In this document: one piece after another, positions 17,901 to 24,900 of the stretch
How the letters are laid out: the number at the start of each line of letters is the position of its first letter
How positions within the stretch are numbered: position 1 is the stretch's first letter
Assembly: GCF_022690685.1 (NCBI RefSeq)
Contig: NZ_JALCYY010000001.1
Location: forward strand, 62,001 to 126,000
Origin: Anaeromyxobacter terrae
Lineage (GTDB): Bacteria > Myxococcota > Myxococcia > Myxococcales > Anaeromyxobacteraceae
Direction: 5' to 3'
Length of the DNA: 64,000 nucleotides
Notes under the pieces: model-generated
Told to the model about the DNA's origin: nothing
The model's input: the letters and a program-made list of their open reading frames with translations, nothing else
Databases searched by the model: none
Program-made: the position numbers and the translations under genes

Positions 17901-19838
17901 ACGACGACCTGGACGTACGAGCCCGACACGCAGCGGCTGAAGCACGTGGACACCGCGTCGCAGGGACGCACGCTCCAGGCGCTGACGTACACCTACGACC
18001 TCGTGGGCAACGTGAAGACGCTCACGAACGCGCTCGGCGAGGCGATCGGTCGGCGCTCCGGGGCGGTCTCGTACACCTACGACTACGACGACCTCTACCG
18101 GCTCACCACTGCGACAGGGACGGCGCTCTCGCGTCCGGGCGTCGTCGACCGGTTCAAGACGACCTACACGTTCGGCGACGAGATTCACAACATGACGCGG
18201 CTCGACCAAAAGCACTGGCTGACGACCGCGAACGACCCCGACAACGAGACGGCGCATCCGCCGCACACGAACCACGACTTCGACTACTCCTACGGCGGCG
18301 CCGGGCCGCACCAGGCGACGAAGATCGGCGACCGTAACCTCGTCTACGACGCGAACGGCAACACGCTGCGCGAGTGCCGCGACCACGGCGACACGACCTG
18401 CCAGGCGAACTCCGACAAGCTGCGCCGCTACTTCTGGGGCGAGGAGAACGAGCTGAACGCCGTCATCGACGGCGGGGGCTGGAACATCACGCGCTTCATC
18501 TACGACGCCGGCGGCCAGCGGGTCGTGAAGCTCGGGCGCGGGGGCGAGTCGATCACTGTCGGCCAGTTCTTCGCGCTGAAGGGGCGCAAGGCGGCGACGA
18601 AGCACGTCTTCATCGGAGAGACGCGCGTCGCCTCGAAGCTGCTGCCGTCGCCGGGCTGGGAGCCGAGCTGGAGCGAGGGGACGGCGGTCTCCGGGCCGAT
18701 CGTGCAACCGGCGGTGGAGACGGTCAGCGGGTGCGACCCCAGCACCTACCAGCCTCAGAAATGCCCGATCGATCCCGCGGCGAACCCCGTGATCGACCGG
18801 CGCCCCGACACGACGAAGATCAAGCCGGCGACGTACTACTACCACTCGGATCAGCTCGGCTCGACCTCCTGGGTGACTGACCAGAACGGCCGCGTCCACG
18901 AGCACGTGGAGTATTTCCCGTACGGCGAGGTCTGGCGCGACGCGCGGTACGACTCCGACGGCGACCCCGTTCACCGGCAGCAGTTCCTCTTCTCGTCGAA
19001 GGAGATGGATGAGGAGACGGGGCTCTACTACTTCGGGGCGCGGTACCTGGATCCGATCAGGGCGAGGTGGGTGAGCAGCGATCCGATATTGCCCGAGTTG
19101 ATGAGCGAAAACCCGCGGGACCTGTCGAGGAAGCTCTCGCTGTATTCATACGTGCTCAACAACCCGTTGAACTACGTCGATCCGGATGGTCGTGACGCGG
19201 TGATCTTGCACGGAGGATTCGTCGGTAGCCCATCCGGCGTGGAGGAGCTCGGCAAGACGGTCAGAGGCCTGTACAAGACGCCCATCACTGAGTATCGCCC
19301 GGAGATCAATTACACGAAGTGGTCCATCAGGAACGACACTCCGGCCACGGGTATCTCGATCGCCGAGAAGTACAAACATAATAAGGACGAACCGCGGATC
19401 CTGGCTGGCTTCAGCATCGGCGGAGATGCCGCGCTGGGCGCAGCAGCGTCTGACGGAGGCAAGAACTGGGATCTGCGCGTCGCGGCCGGCGCTCGAGTGG
19501 ACGCGGACTTCGTGAGCAAGGTGGAAACTGCGGCCAAGACCTCGAACATGTTCATCATCGTGGGTATCCGAGGCGACAAGGACATGGCCAATGACTCGGG
19601 GGTGCCGGGCTGGATGGGGAAGAGCTTCGGGGACCGATCCTACGAGGCGATCGTCACGGCGATAACCGCCAAATATGGCTCGCTCGAAGCCTTCTACAAG
19701 GCGTTCCCCAACGTCAGCGTGCAGGCTTCGACTGGCGCGCACGGCGGGGGAGGCAATCGGCCTGAAACGCAGGACGCCATCAGGAGCGGCTTCAAGGAGA
19801 TCCAGGAGAGGTCGAGGAAACTCGGTGCGTGCCACTAG
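8922..19838 (+). CDS. Giant Tc/SpvB-RHS lipoprotein with variable C-terminal toxin-like domain
   Basis: The product has 3638 residues. The ATG at 8922 gives a signal with lipobox LAGC (Cys22). Residues about 60-150 resemble a discoidin-like domain ending in LQELEVWG. Residues about 670-950 are SpvB/TcaC-like (LRLSYDSGGGNGWLGVGWEL). Residues about 1080-2200 are a TcdB-middle-like region with VCBS Ca-binding motifs (DVNGDGLPD). From about 2280 to 3423 come YD/RHS repeats, ending with the RHS core marks YYHSDQLGST, GLYYFGARYLDP and NNPLNYVDPDG. The last 215 residues are a separate module (listed below). This is the layout of a fused TcB-TcC cocoon: the RHS shell is expected to encapsulate the C-terminal effector. 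No TcA or T6SS gene is in the window, so the export route is unknown. Confidence 0.9.
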   Translation: MVRTNRYLSAACLIAGAALAGCSRSSSPAATIVGATMRLSPVSVQAAGTDLSAVADRDTTTGATVSGPLDVVMRFDHPVEIRAVKARGDGLSIAVPGRGELQLNGAWGAISFAAPVVATELTVRVSGAGAAPLLQELEVWGAGRKRSPRSIAAMAEATRADANAFEDVRVLAATPAAATLDPSESSGGARCLKATFPKVDVAGARRAYLAYEADVPRAFALERILDGDAVTGGFWVGNVAAARTLVDELDPERLGTASGVTLCVPPVATGKVQVAGLRLLVVSDDGLDLFDRETHLKQASAVDGEATPAAVSGNVDLTLDRPIALDEGSVRLGAAPVTLAALELLEASGWSRVPNVELASESSTLPVAGREARALRLVFPSPLRAEVPTASVTEITVAGSGVGPRVGAARIVLTAPHLTFEGGREVGERFGDRAWIAGWAESPAGVGRVEIGGAEVGVAGAFGVALERPATAPSPWTVDVKATFPDGTTVVRTVVLERDGAAELANEASASAPSLSDAARFGREGQTAWGKIDPEAGGTVTLGTDVTFEAGKGAVGKGTSVGITREGPEVVPPLEAGMVNVTAPANGAYRFLPKGQKFAKPVRVGLPYDPSLLPEGIAPEEVQTWFYDAAAEQWTALPRVELQRSRNRIVSETTHFTFMINAVLVLPEHPGPASFNPNSVKDLKASDPSAGIDLIAPPGVNNLGTAQLALPIRLPAGRGAYQPELRLSYDSGGGNGWLGVGWELPSSSVQIDTRFGAPEYGVSEPRYLLDGEQLVPTSESPKCEDGSAGTRYRARVEKSFRRILRCGTGPTDHWFQVHDRQGNLYVYGRSGAARLTSYEGLANIGAWYLERVVDTNGNLTQFVYDTDAKARPTVRHPQQTAATHEEDFRQLYLSSIQYTGRAYDGARDAFGIAEIGHYHVELRSEQDTRGRYLDRPDEITSGRLGFKTVLRRRLKSILVQLDRDGRTDTIREYRFSYERKAESFWKSRLTKVEVFGAGEVTARKLFHTHAFSWFDADYANSFAAPVAWSFKEAPDDLSLSHAEESGWSIHGYGGIGFTYDKITGTVGARVGRTQHQSVTNSLLLDVNGDGLPDRVTGRGGSYDVRFNSGSLVSGSRELRRALPAGDPGDGEVVSVPLPTLGKEEGKGWNTAGQASYGPVSVNAGYSHFSSKTTEFLGDADGDGLVDVVQESGVLLNQHRSGTAKAFAFAPMVTGTSLTSTPTGANPDQEALEQSIHEQLKPSDAVLEWIAPFAGRVDVSGNLFFVDHAQPSPLPAERDGVRIQGFVWDGSRDHAAIKVFERVKTLADGGVPTPVGIADLDVAPGMRVFFVLSTLEDFPVDRAVPSPLEDVHFSPTISYSHLGPCSVGACRALSDEEQGRVEPSGAATFHFDQARDFRIAGQPAPSIAVPATGTLRIETSLVKKASTDDVRVCVQRFAQKAEVKDLRCEEKNQGFDNLIDETLPADGAGTWNLAVTSAVVAGEKLVFRIQTDLPVDPAAVDWAIAGRMETACGLGPNGCEPPPPELAEAMSFTGDAWFPVYNPISPRWYLDPNADVSAMPDERPIEPWVAPESGTIRVFVNPKYPDPRDPRRYIPALQIGGHASDALYVAARTAESLIVKRRFDQLYGSTYTPIVEELHVDGGERVYFEIFSDAQFVATWLPGVTFVSDATGLSSSPSVTVNSRYSSYRNGSDTYAVRSRFGGGHHLFHYGTWRDANHEDLDPRRLYKKVDAYEQGTVDVEHQDPDVKDTTEVAQPLVPRRLGTWVSKAEPGLAPRVPSFVSREGTTFVSAGIWHASREGEFVQQGGGAGQSTSLMAMFALGPALRQSEGESTSLSAGVSVGAVGVSLNVARGTSTQKTDVLDMNGDRVVDVVSRAGDGTAVRVTDIRDPARPGLQRSPETFGLRVSKDGSASLGLGVSDPWRRMSDDGVVKALVAMYPSVGGGIGVNFSSTERELADVNGDGLPDEVSRDGGCFRVRLNLGSHFAARADCVPVGSWSEGNLDDLVGSLASALPDDVVSPERVRKTTSISLNANAGFTLYENYGASVNWDSSVAATGISLADVNGDGLPDYVRKTTGKGHFTVRLNNGFGFDEEVQLPVQPWPASVTKPWLRDTGLAAGVNKVLRLVNGDTPSVDAVEASGTYGELPSIGFVVSWGVGPLSPAMTPWLHFSVGGDKTFKRVSGFALGLQDMDGDGLADHVLKAEKNPGGDNEAVWVRLNQLRKGNLLKAVSRPLGGSFELDYARKGNSVAMPESRWVLSSVVVHDGRADGTPGHDLATSYGYGDGRYHRYEREFLGFDETRETRADGAKVVRTFWNDSVLRKGLVVTETLSDSSGRVLGKTTNGYSLPSRFADTEARAAPEVDPCREAAPFFLRPTLDEWCGSHVITLDSVTQELHETTGDPTAKLVTYQSYTYDRSNGNVLTFTDLGDADPLNTGDDVHATVTYADDEAARSFYSIARPELMLVKAHATDADEAFLRKRIGHYDARGNLKDLQSFLDGTRYIQVDLAWNADGKLFEVHQPRVKSGQYWVRYRYDTSGVTRNFPTHVEDAHGYASSAVYDERFGEVETTTDLNGNLTRRVLDANGRIVQVFGPYDTTVPAVRVEYAPDASPARAATHNLLPRNGGWLDTFVYMDGMGRTIQTQKTVLAHGKGLGVLASGRQRMDVMGRVTEQGIAYFIGGRDPGFREDVPVYETSTVYDVLGRKVRTVEPNGGVHELTYDLARAAKDPFLRRRATVIDPLRNTRVMYRRLDDKISAVEEHIDSLVHTTRYQYDPVGDLHAVIDAKGNETRVENDRIGRRRQLVSPDAGTTDFAYDDMGNLVSRQDGNLVQAAKDGKLPADQAFVFYEYNLDQLIAVNKPFGTDVKYEYGPPGSPENGAGRIVRVVDDGGAETRGYGKLGETIRSTRTVKPLKPNDSPQTFETRFEFDSFGRMLRLWYPDGEELTYAYDAAGLVNHAEGHRPATKHWEEATEVYLSTLTYDEFGARRHAVLGNAATTTWTYEPDTQRLKHVDTASQGRTLQALTYTYDLVGNVKTLTNALGEAIGRRSGAVSYTYDYDDLYRLTTATGTALSRPGVVDRFKTTYTFGDEIHNMTRLDQKHWLTTANDPDNETAHPPHTNHDFDYSYGGAGPHQATKIGDRNLVYDANGNTLRECRDHGDTTCQANSDKLRRYFWGEENELNAVIDGGGWNITRFIYDAGGQRVVKLGRGGESITVGQFFALKGRKAATKHVFIGETRVASKLLPSPGWEPSWSEGTAVSGPIVQPAVETVSGCDPSTYQPQKCPIDPAANPVIDRRPDTTKIKPATYYYHSDQLGSTSWVTDQNGRVHEHVEYFPYGEVWRDARYDSDGDPVHRQQFLFSSKEMDEETGLYYFGARYLDPIRARWVSSDPILPELMSENPRDLSRKLSLYSYVLNNPLNYVDPDGRDAVILHGGFVGSPSGVEELGKTVRGLYKTPITEYRPEINYTKWSIRNDTPATGISIAEKYKHNKDEPRILAGFSIGGDAALGAAASDGGKNWDLRVAAGARVDADFVSKVETAAKTSNMFIIVGIRGDKDMANDSGVPGWMGKSFGDRSYEAIVTAITAKYGSLEAFYKAFPNVSVQASTGAHGGGGNRPETQDAIRSGFKEIQERSRKLGACH
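19191..19838 (+). other. RHS C-terminal module: predicted alpha/beta-hydrolase effector
   Basis: This is residues 3424-3638 of the RHS protein, directly after DPDG. It opens with a beta strand (AVILHGGF) typical of alpha/beta hydrolases. It contains the nucleophile elbow GFSIGGDAAL (Ser3498), an acid-loop-like strand IIVGIRGDKD (Asp3552 or Asp3554) and a late His in GAHGGGG (His3607), in the canonical order. A lipase, phospholipase or esterase effector is inferred. AT-richer codons than in the RHS core fit the known exchange of RHS tips. The triad assignment is by eye. Confidence 0.6.
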
Positions 19839-20271
19839 GTCCATGCCGCGGCTGTACATGCTGCTGGCGTCGCTCCTCGCGCCGCTGGCGGTCCTGGCGT
19901 TCGTCTTCGTCCGCGCCTCCGTGGAGGTCGGGGAGGAGCGCGTATGGCTCTTCGCGTTCGTGACGCTTGCTCCCGTGCCCGTGGCAGCGGCCCTCGTGTG
20001 GAGCCTGAACGGCTTGAGCTGGCCGCGCAGGCTTGGAACGGGAGCGGTGGCGCTCGTTCTCTTTCCGGTGCTCTTGATCCAGTGCGCCAAGCTGGCGGAC
20101 GACATCGACCGCAACCCGAAGGCATTTCGCCTGGTCCTTCCCGTGGTGATTGGTGCGGAGTCGCTCTACCTGCGCACGATGGACGCCGACCCGTGGCGAC
20201 GTCAGCGGCACGAGGAGAAGCGAGAGCGTTGGCGCCGTGCGGCGAGCCCAGACCGGGAGCCAGGCCTGTGA
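19825..20271 (+). CDS. Small membrane protein, candidate immunity protein
   Basis: The product has 148 residues from the GTG at 19825, which has GAGG seven bases upstream and overlaps the RHS 3' end. An ATG at 19843 is the alternative start (142 aa). The sequence shows about three to four hydrophobic helices (LYMLLASLLAPLAVLAFVFV; LFAFVTLAPVPVAAALVW; GAVALVLFPVLLI; RLVLPVVIGAESLYL) and a charged C-terminal tail. I do not recognise the family. Its position immediately after the RHS toxin tip and its membrane location suggest an immunity protein against a membrane-active hydrolase. A decayed partial copy lies at 7145-7200. Confidence 0.65.
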   Translation: MRATRSMPRLYMLLASLLAPLAVLAFVFVRASVEVGEERVWLFAFVTLAPVPVAAALVWSLNGLSWPRRLGTGAVALVLFPVLLIQCAKLADDIDRNPKAFRLVLPVVIGAESLYLRTMDADPWRRQRHEEKRERWRRAASPDREPGL

Positions 20272-20281
20272 CGAGTGGGTC

Positions 20282-20322
20282 CCGGACCGAGAGTAATGCA
20301 CGAAACCAGTGAGCCGCGACGG
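20282..20322 (+). repeat. 41-bp direct repeat, copy 1
   Basis: This is identical to 20704-20744. It sits in the leader of the second small membrane-protein gene and contains an ATG that would read MHETSEPRR in frame with that gene. The two copies flank the gene, as expected for duplication or exchange by homologous recombination. Confidence 0.85.
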
Positions 20323-20352
20323 GAGGGGGCGTCGTTCACCGGGAGGTTCGCG

Positions 20353-20694
20353 ATGAGGCCGCGCGTCACATGGCAGACCCTCGCGAGCTGTCTGCTCAAT
20401 TATACGATTGTCGTGCTTGGTGGTGCACTGGCGGCATTGGTGCTCATGCGGGAATGCGCGGACGGGTGGGCGGCCGTCTTCGTCGGTGTGACTGCGCTGG
20501 TCGCCTTCGTGGGTGGCTTGACGGCGTTACTGCGCGGGGCGCCCCCGCGATCGGTCCGGTTGGCTGTGGGGGTGACGGCGATCGGGGCCTACCTGCTGGC
20601 GGTGTGGTGGTGCAATCGCTGGACGTCCGATGACGAGAGAGCGCTTCGCGACTGGCAGGAGAAGCATTCGGCGCCCGAGCAGCGCAAGCCCTGA
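20353..20694 (+). CDS. Small membrane protein, second candidate immunity protein
   Basis: The product has 113 residues. The ATG at 20353 is preferred because GGGAGG lies six bases upstream. An in-frame ATG at 20296, inside the direct repeat, would add 19 polar residues. Three hydrophobic segments are visible (NYTIVVLGGALAALVLM; AAVFVGVTALVAFVGGL; LAVGVTAIGAYLLAVWWC), followed by a charged tail. The family is unknown. Placement in tandem behind the RHS effector and flanking by direct repeats suggest an orphan or alternative immunity gene. Confidence 0.6.
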   Translation: MRPRVTWQTLASCLLNYTIVVLGGALAALVLMRECADGWAAVFVGVTALVAFVGGLTALLRGAPPRSVRLAVGVTAIGAYLLAVWWCNRWTSDDERALRDWQEKHSAPEQRKP

Positions 20695-20703
20695 CCGCGG
20701 GGG

Positions 20704-20744
20704 CCGGACCGAGAGTAATGCACGAAACCAGTGAGCCGCGACGG
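20704..20744 (+). repeat. 41-bp direct repeat, copy 2
   Basis: This is identical to 20282-20322. Here the short frame MHETSEPRR is closed at once by a TGA, so this copy looks like a truncated gene start left by duplication or recombination. Confidence 0.85.
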
Positions 20745-20898
20745 TGAACGTCGCCCGAGAACGAGGGTGCGGTGCACCGAATGCGGGGCGATCGGAACTG
20801 AAGAGACACGATGCAGGCCACGAGCATGCACACCACGCCGAAGCCCATCAGCCGCAACGCGGTTGACCGTAGGTCTAGATGGCCAGAATGGTGATCGA

Positions 20899-21870
20899 GT
20901 GAGCGACAACGAGACTCCTGCAGGCCCCACCAACTCCAGGCGGCAGGTCGTCGTGACCGCCGTCATCACGGCGGTGATCGCCGGTGTCGCGGGCTACCGC
21001 ATCGGCCACGCTGGCGGTGGCGGCAGCCCGCTCGACGGGCGTCCGTCGAGCGGCGCCGTCCTCGCGCGGTTCGACCACGACGAGGTGACGGCCGGCGAGA
21101 TCGAGGCGCTCGCCGGGCCGAAGGATGGTCCTCTCCGGGCGCAGCTCGCGGACCCTGCGGCGCGGAAGGAGTTCGTCGAGGGCTGGACGCGGACGCTGCT
21201 GCTCGCGCGCCGGGCCGAGGCGGAGGGCTTCCACCGCACCAGCGAGTTCGCGCGGAGCTACGCGCAGGAGCTCTCGACCGCCTTCGTCGAGAAGAAGCTC
21301 GACGAGTCCGCCGCCGGCCGGCCGTTGACGGACGACGAGGTGCGGGCCTGGTTCGCCGAGCACGAGAAAGAGCTGCTGCGGCCCGAGCAGGTCCGGGTCG
21401 CGATCATCACGCTCGACGCCCCGGACGCCGCCGCGCGGGCGCGGAAGCTGGGCGCGGCCCAGGCCGTGCTGGTGGCGGCGCAGCAGCGCCCGCTCGATCC
21501 GCTCGCGTTCGGAAACCTCGCGCGACTCCGCTCCGAGGACCCGCGCACCCGGGCGCTCAACGGCGAGCTGCCGCCGATGAGCCGGGAGGAGCTCACGTCG
21601 CTGTACGGGCCCGAGCTGTCCGCCGCGGCGTTCGAGCTGACCGAAGCCGGGGCGATCCTCCCGCGCGTGGTCGAGACGGCGAGCGCGCTGCACGTCGTGA
21701 AGCTCGTCGTCCGCGAGCGAGAGCAGCGGCCGTCGTTCGACGACGTGAAGGAGGTGCTCCGACAGCGGCTGACGTCGGAGCGGCGCTCCAGGGCGCGCAG
21801 GGAAGTCGTGGACGCGGCGGTGAGGGACGCCGCGATGAAGGTCGACGAGAAGGCGATCGCCGGAATGTAG
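20899..21870 (+). CDS. PpiC/parvulin-type peptidyl-prolyl isomerase, membrane-anchored
   Basis: This is a predicted foldase of the PrsA/SurA class, 323 residues. The GTG at 20899 is followed by an N-terminal helix (VVVTAVITAVIAGVAGYRIG), probably a signal anchor that places the protein in the periplasm. A SurA-like alpha-helical N-domain follows (ARKEFVEGWTRTLLLARRAE). The parvulin domain is at about residues 160-290, recognised by EQVRVAIITLD, NLARLRSEDPRTRALNGELP and a late HVVKLVV. It could assist folding of the large exported RHS protein upstream or the subtilase 82 bases downstream; this is inferred from position only. Confidence 0.8.
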   Translation: MSDNETPAGPTNSRRQVVVTAVITAVIAGVAGYRIGHAGGGGSPLDGRPSSGAVLARFDHDEVTAGEIEALAGPKDGPLRAQLADPAARKEFVEGWTRTLLLARRAEAEGFHRTSEFARSYAQELSTAFVEKKLDESAAGRPLTDDEVRAWFAEHEKELLRPEQVRVAIITLDAPDAAARARKLGAAQAVLVAAQQRPLDPLAFGNLARLRSEDPRTRALNGELPPMSREELTSLYGPELSAAAFELTEAGAILPRVVETASALHVVKLVVREREQRPSFDDVKEVLRQRLTSERRSRARREVVDAAVRDAAMKVDEKAIAGM

Positions 21871-21952
21871 GCAGGCGGGCGCCGAACGGCGCCATCGGCT
21901 CGTGCGCAGGGACGGGCGCCGGTCTTCGCGGGCGGCCCCTCGGGGAGAGGAC

Positions 21953-24900
21953 ATGTCCAGGCATTCAACGATGAGTCTCACGGCCGCTCTCGCGCTGGCG
22001 CTCGCCGCCGGTGGCGGCTGTTCGCGCGGAGGGACGTCCTCCACCCCCGCCCCCGCCGGAGCCGAGCGGATCGCGCGCGTGGAGCAGCCGATCCCGGATC
22101 AGTACCTGGTCGTCCTCGCGCCTGGCGACAGCGCAGCGGACGTGGCCGCGGTCGCGGCGAGCGTCGCGAACGATCACGGCGCCACGGTGCTGAACGTCTA
22201 CCAGCACGCGCTGCGCGGCTTCTCCATGCGCGCCGGGCTCGCCGCCGCCGGCGCGGTCGCGCTCGATGCGCGCGTGGAGAGCGTCGAGCAGGACGGCGTC
22301 GCCCGGGCGGCCGCCGTCGCCTGGCAGTACGGCCCGACGTGGGGACTGGACCGCGTCGACCAGCGCGGCGCCGTGCTCGACGACAGGTACGGCTGGGACG
22401 ACCGGTGGACGGGATCGGAGGTGGACGCGTTCGTGCTGGACACCGGCGTGCTCACGTCGCACGCCGCGTTCGCCGGCCGGGCCTCCTTCGCCTTCGACGC
22501 CCTCGGCGAGGGCGTCGTCGGGGACTGCAGCGGCCACGGCACCCACGTCGCGGGGACCATCGCCGGAGGGCCCTACGGCGTCGCGAAGGGCGCCAGCATC
22601 CGGTCGGTGCGCGTCCTCGACTGCAGCGGGAACGGCAGCGCCTCGAGCATCGTCGCGGGGCTCGACTGGGTGATCGCGAACCACACCCGGCCGTCCGTCG
22701 CGAACCTCAGCCTCTTCGCCAGCCCGTCCGCCGCGATCGACGCGGCGGTGGAGGCAGCGACGGAGCACGGGATCGTGGTCGTGGCGGCCGCAGGCGACGG
22801 GGGCAAGGACGCCTGCGACGTCTCCCCGGCGCGCGCGCCCAGCGCGCTCACCGTCGCGGCGATGCAGCAGCGAATGCCTCCGGTGGTCGGTGGAGTGCCG
22901 GTGGACGAGCTCGCGCCCTTCTCGAACGTCGGCGACTGCGTGGATTTCATCGCGCCCGGGACCGACATCGTCTCCGCGTGGAACACGACCGCGGTCGCGG
23001 CTCTGCCGCTCTCCGGCACGTCGATGGCGGCGCCGCACGTGACCGGCGCAGTGGCCCTCCTCCTCTCGCGGAACCCGGCGGCGACCTCGCAGGACGTCGT
23101 CCGGGCGCTCGTCGCGAGCGCGACCCGCGCTCCGGCGGGCGCGCCCGGGTTCACGCCCGATCGGCTCGTCTACACGCGAGGGGTGGAGCTCACGCCGGCC
23201 GCCGACGACGTCGCTCCGACGGTCGCGACCACGGCGCCCGTGGAAGGCGACGCCCTCACGGGCGTCGTGAACGTCACCGGCACGGCGAGCGACGACCACG
23301 GGCTCACGCGCGTCGAGCTGCTCGTCGACGGGCGCTGGCGAGGCAGCAGCGACTCGAGCCCGTTCGAGATCGCCTGGGACACCTCCACGTCGCTCGACGG
23401 CGCGCACTCCCTCGTGGTCCGGGCGTACGACTCGGCCGGCCACGCGACCGACTCGACGGCGATCTCGGTCACGGTGAGCAACCCGGGCGTCGCCCACCTC
23501 GACCCGGCGCTGCGGATCGCGCGGTGCGAGACGCTCGCCGCGTCCTGCGACTCGCGGGACCTGGTCCGCGGGCGCGCCGGGCTCGGCCCGGAGCGGTACG
23601 CCCCGAGCGCGCTCCGCGACGCGTGCGACGCCGATCCAGCGGGCTGCGTCTGCCACGACGGCGAGCTCGGGGTGTACCTGCTGGACGAGTCGATCGAGCA
23701 GCTCCGCATCTCCTCCGCCGACGGGACGCCGCTCGCGGCCGGCGGGAACGTGAAGCTGGAGGTGGACGCGATCGTCGGCGGCGAGCTGGGTGACTCCCTG
23801 GACGTGTACGCGTCGCCGGCGGTGAGCCCGCCGGCGTGGCGCCACCTCATCACGCTGACGCCGCTGGCCTCCGGCCCGCAGACGCTCACGGCCTGGTACA
23901 CGCTCCCCGCGGGCGGCACGCAGGCGGTTCGCGCGGCCTTCCGTCGCGGCGGGGAGGAGGCGGTCTGCTCCTCGGGCGGCTTCGACGACCGCGACGACCT
24001 CGTCTTCGAGGTGGGGGACGGCACCGCGGACGGCGCGCCGCCGACCGTGGAGATCGTCGCGCCTGCCGCCGGCGAGGTGCTGGCGGAGAGCACCACGGTC
24101 GAGGTCGCGGCGGCGGACGATCGGCTCGTGTCGAAGGTGATGGTGACCGCCGACGACTGGAAGGGGAAGACCTACGCGATCGCCCAGCTCACCGCGGCGC
24201 CGTACACGGCAGCGTGGAACCCCGCGCTCCTCCCGAACGGCAAGTACGTGGTACGGGCGGTCGCGCACGACGGCGCCGGCCACACCGCGACCGACGAGGT
24301 GGCGGTCACGCTCGCCGATCTCACCGGGCCCACGGTGGCGATCCTGGAGCCGCTCGACGCGGCGTCGCTGCCCTCCAACCTCATCGCGGTCTCGGCGAGC
24401 GCGACCGACGCCGGCGCCGTGGCGAAGGTGGACCTGCTCGTCGACGGCGTCTTCCAGGGGAGCGACCTCGTGGCCCCGTGGCGGTTCGAGCTGCGGGCCC
24501 CGGCGAACGGCACCTACGCGCTGCGCGTGCGGGGGACCGACCTCCAGGGGAACGTGACCGAGTCGGGGCCCGTGACGGTGACGGTGGACGACGTGACACC
24601 TCCGGACGTGAAGGTGATCGCGCCGGAGGCCGGGGCGGTCGTCCCCAACGCCGTCACGTTCTCGGTGGACCCGACCGACGACAGCGGGATCCGCAAGGTG
24701 GAGTTCTTCCTCGACGGCGTGTCGCTCGGCACCAACACGGGCGCGCCGTGGGAGATCCCGTACGACTTCTCGCGCGCTCCCAACGGCAGCTACGTCTTCT
24801 CCGCGAGCGCGCAGGACGGCGTCGGCAACGTCGGGACCGCGAGCGTCACCGTGAGGCGCGAGGACCGGACGCCGCCCACGGTGACCGTCACGTCACCGCC

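Noticed and set aside
15963..18974. Very long antisense open frame across the RHS repeats
   Set aside because: High GC produces long open frames opposite real genes. The translation is Arg-, Val- and Ala-rich with no domain, while the plus strand reads clear RHS motifs.
20745..20898. Zinc-ribbon-like peptide (CTECGAIG) upstream of the foldase gene
   Set aside because: Only one Cys pair with no second knuckle, in frame with the foldase but before its membrane helix; probably chance.
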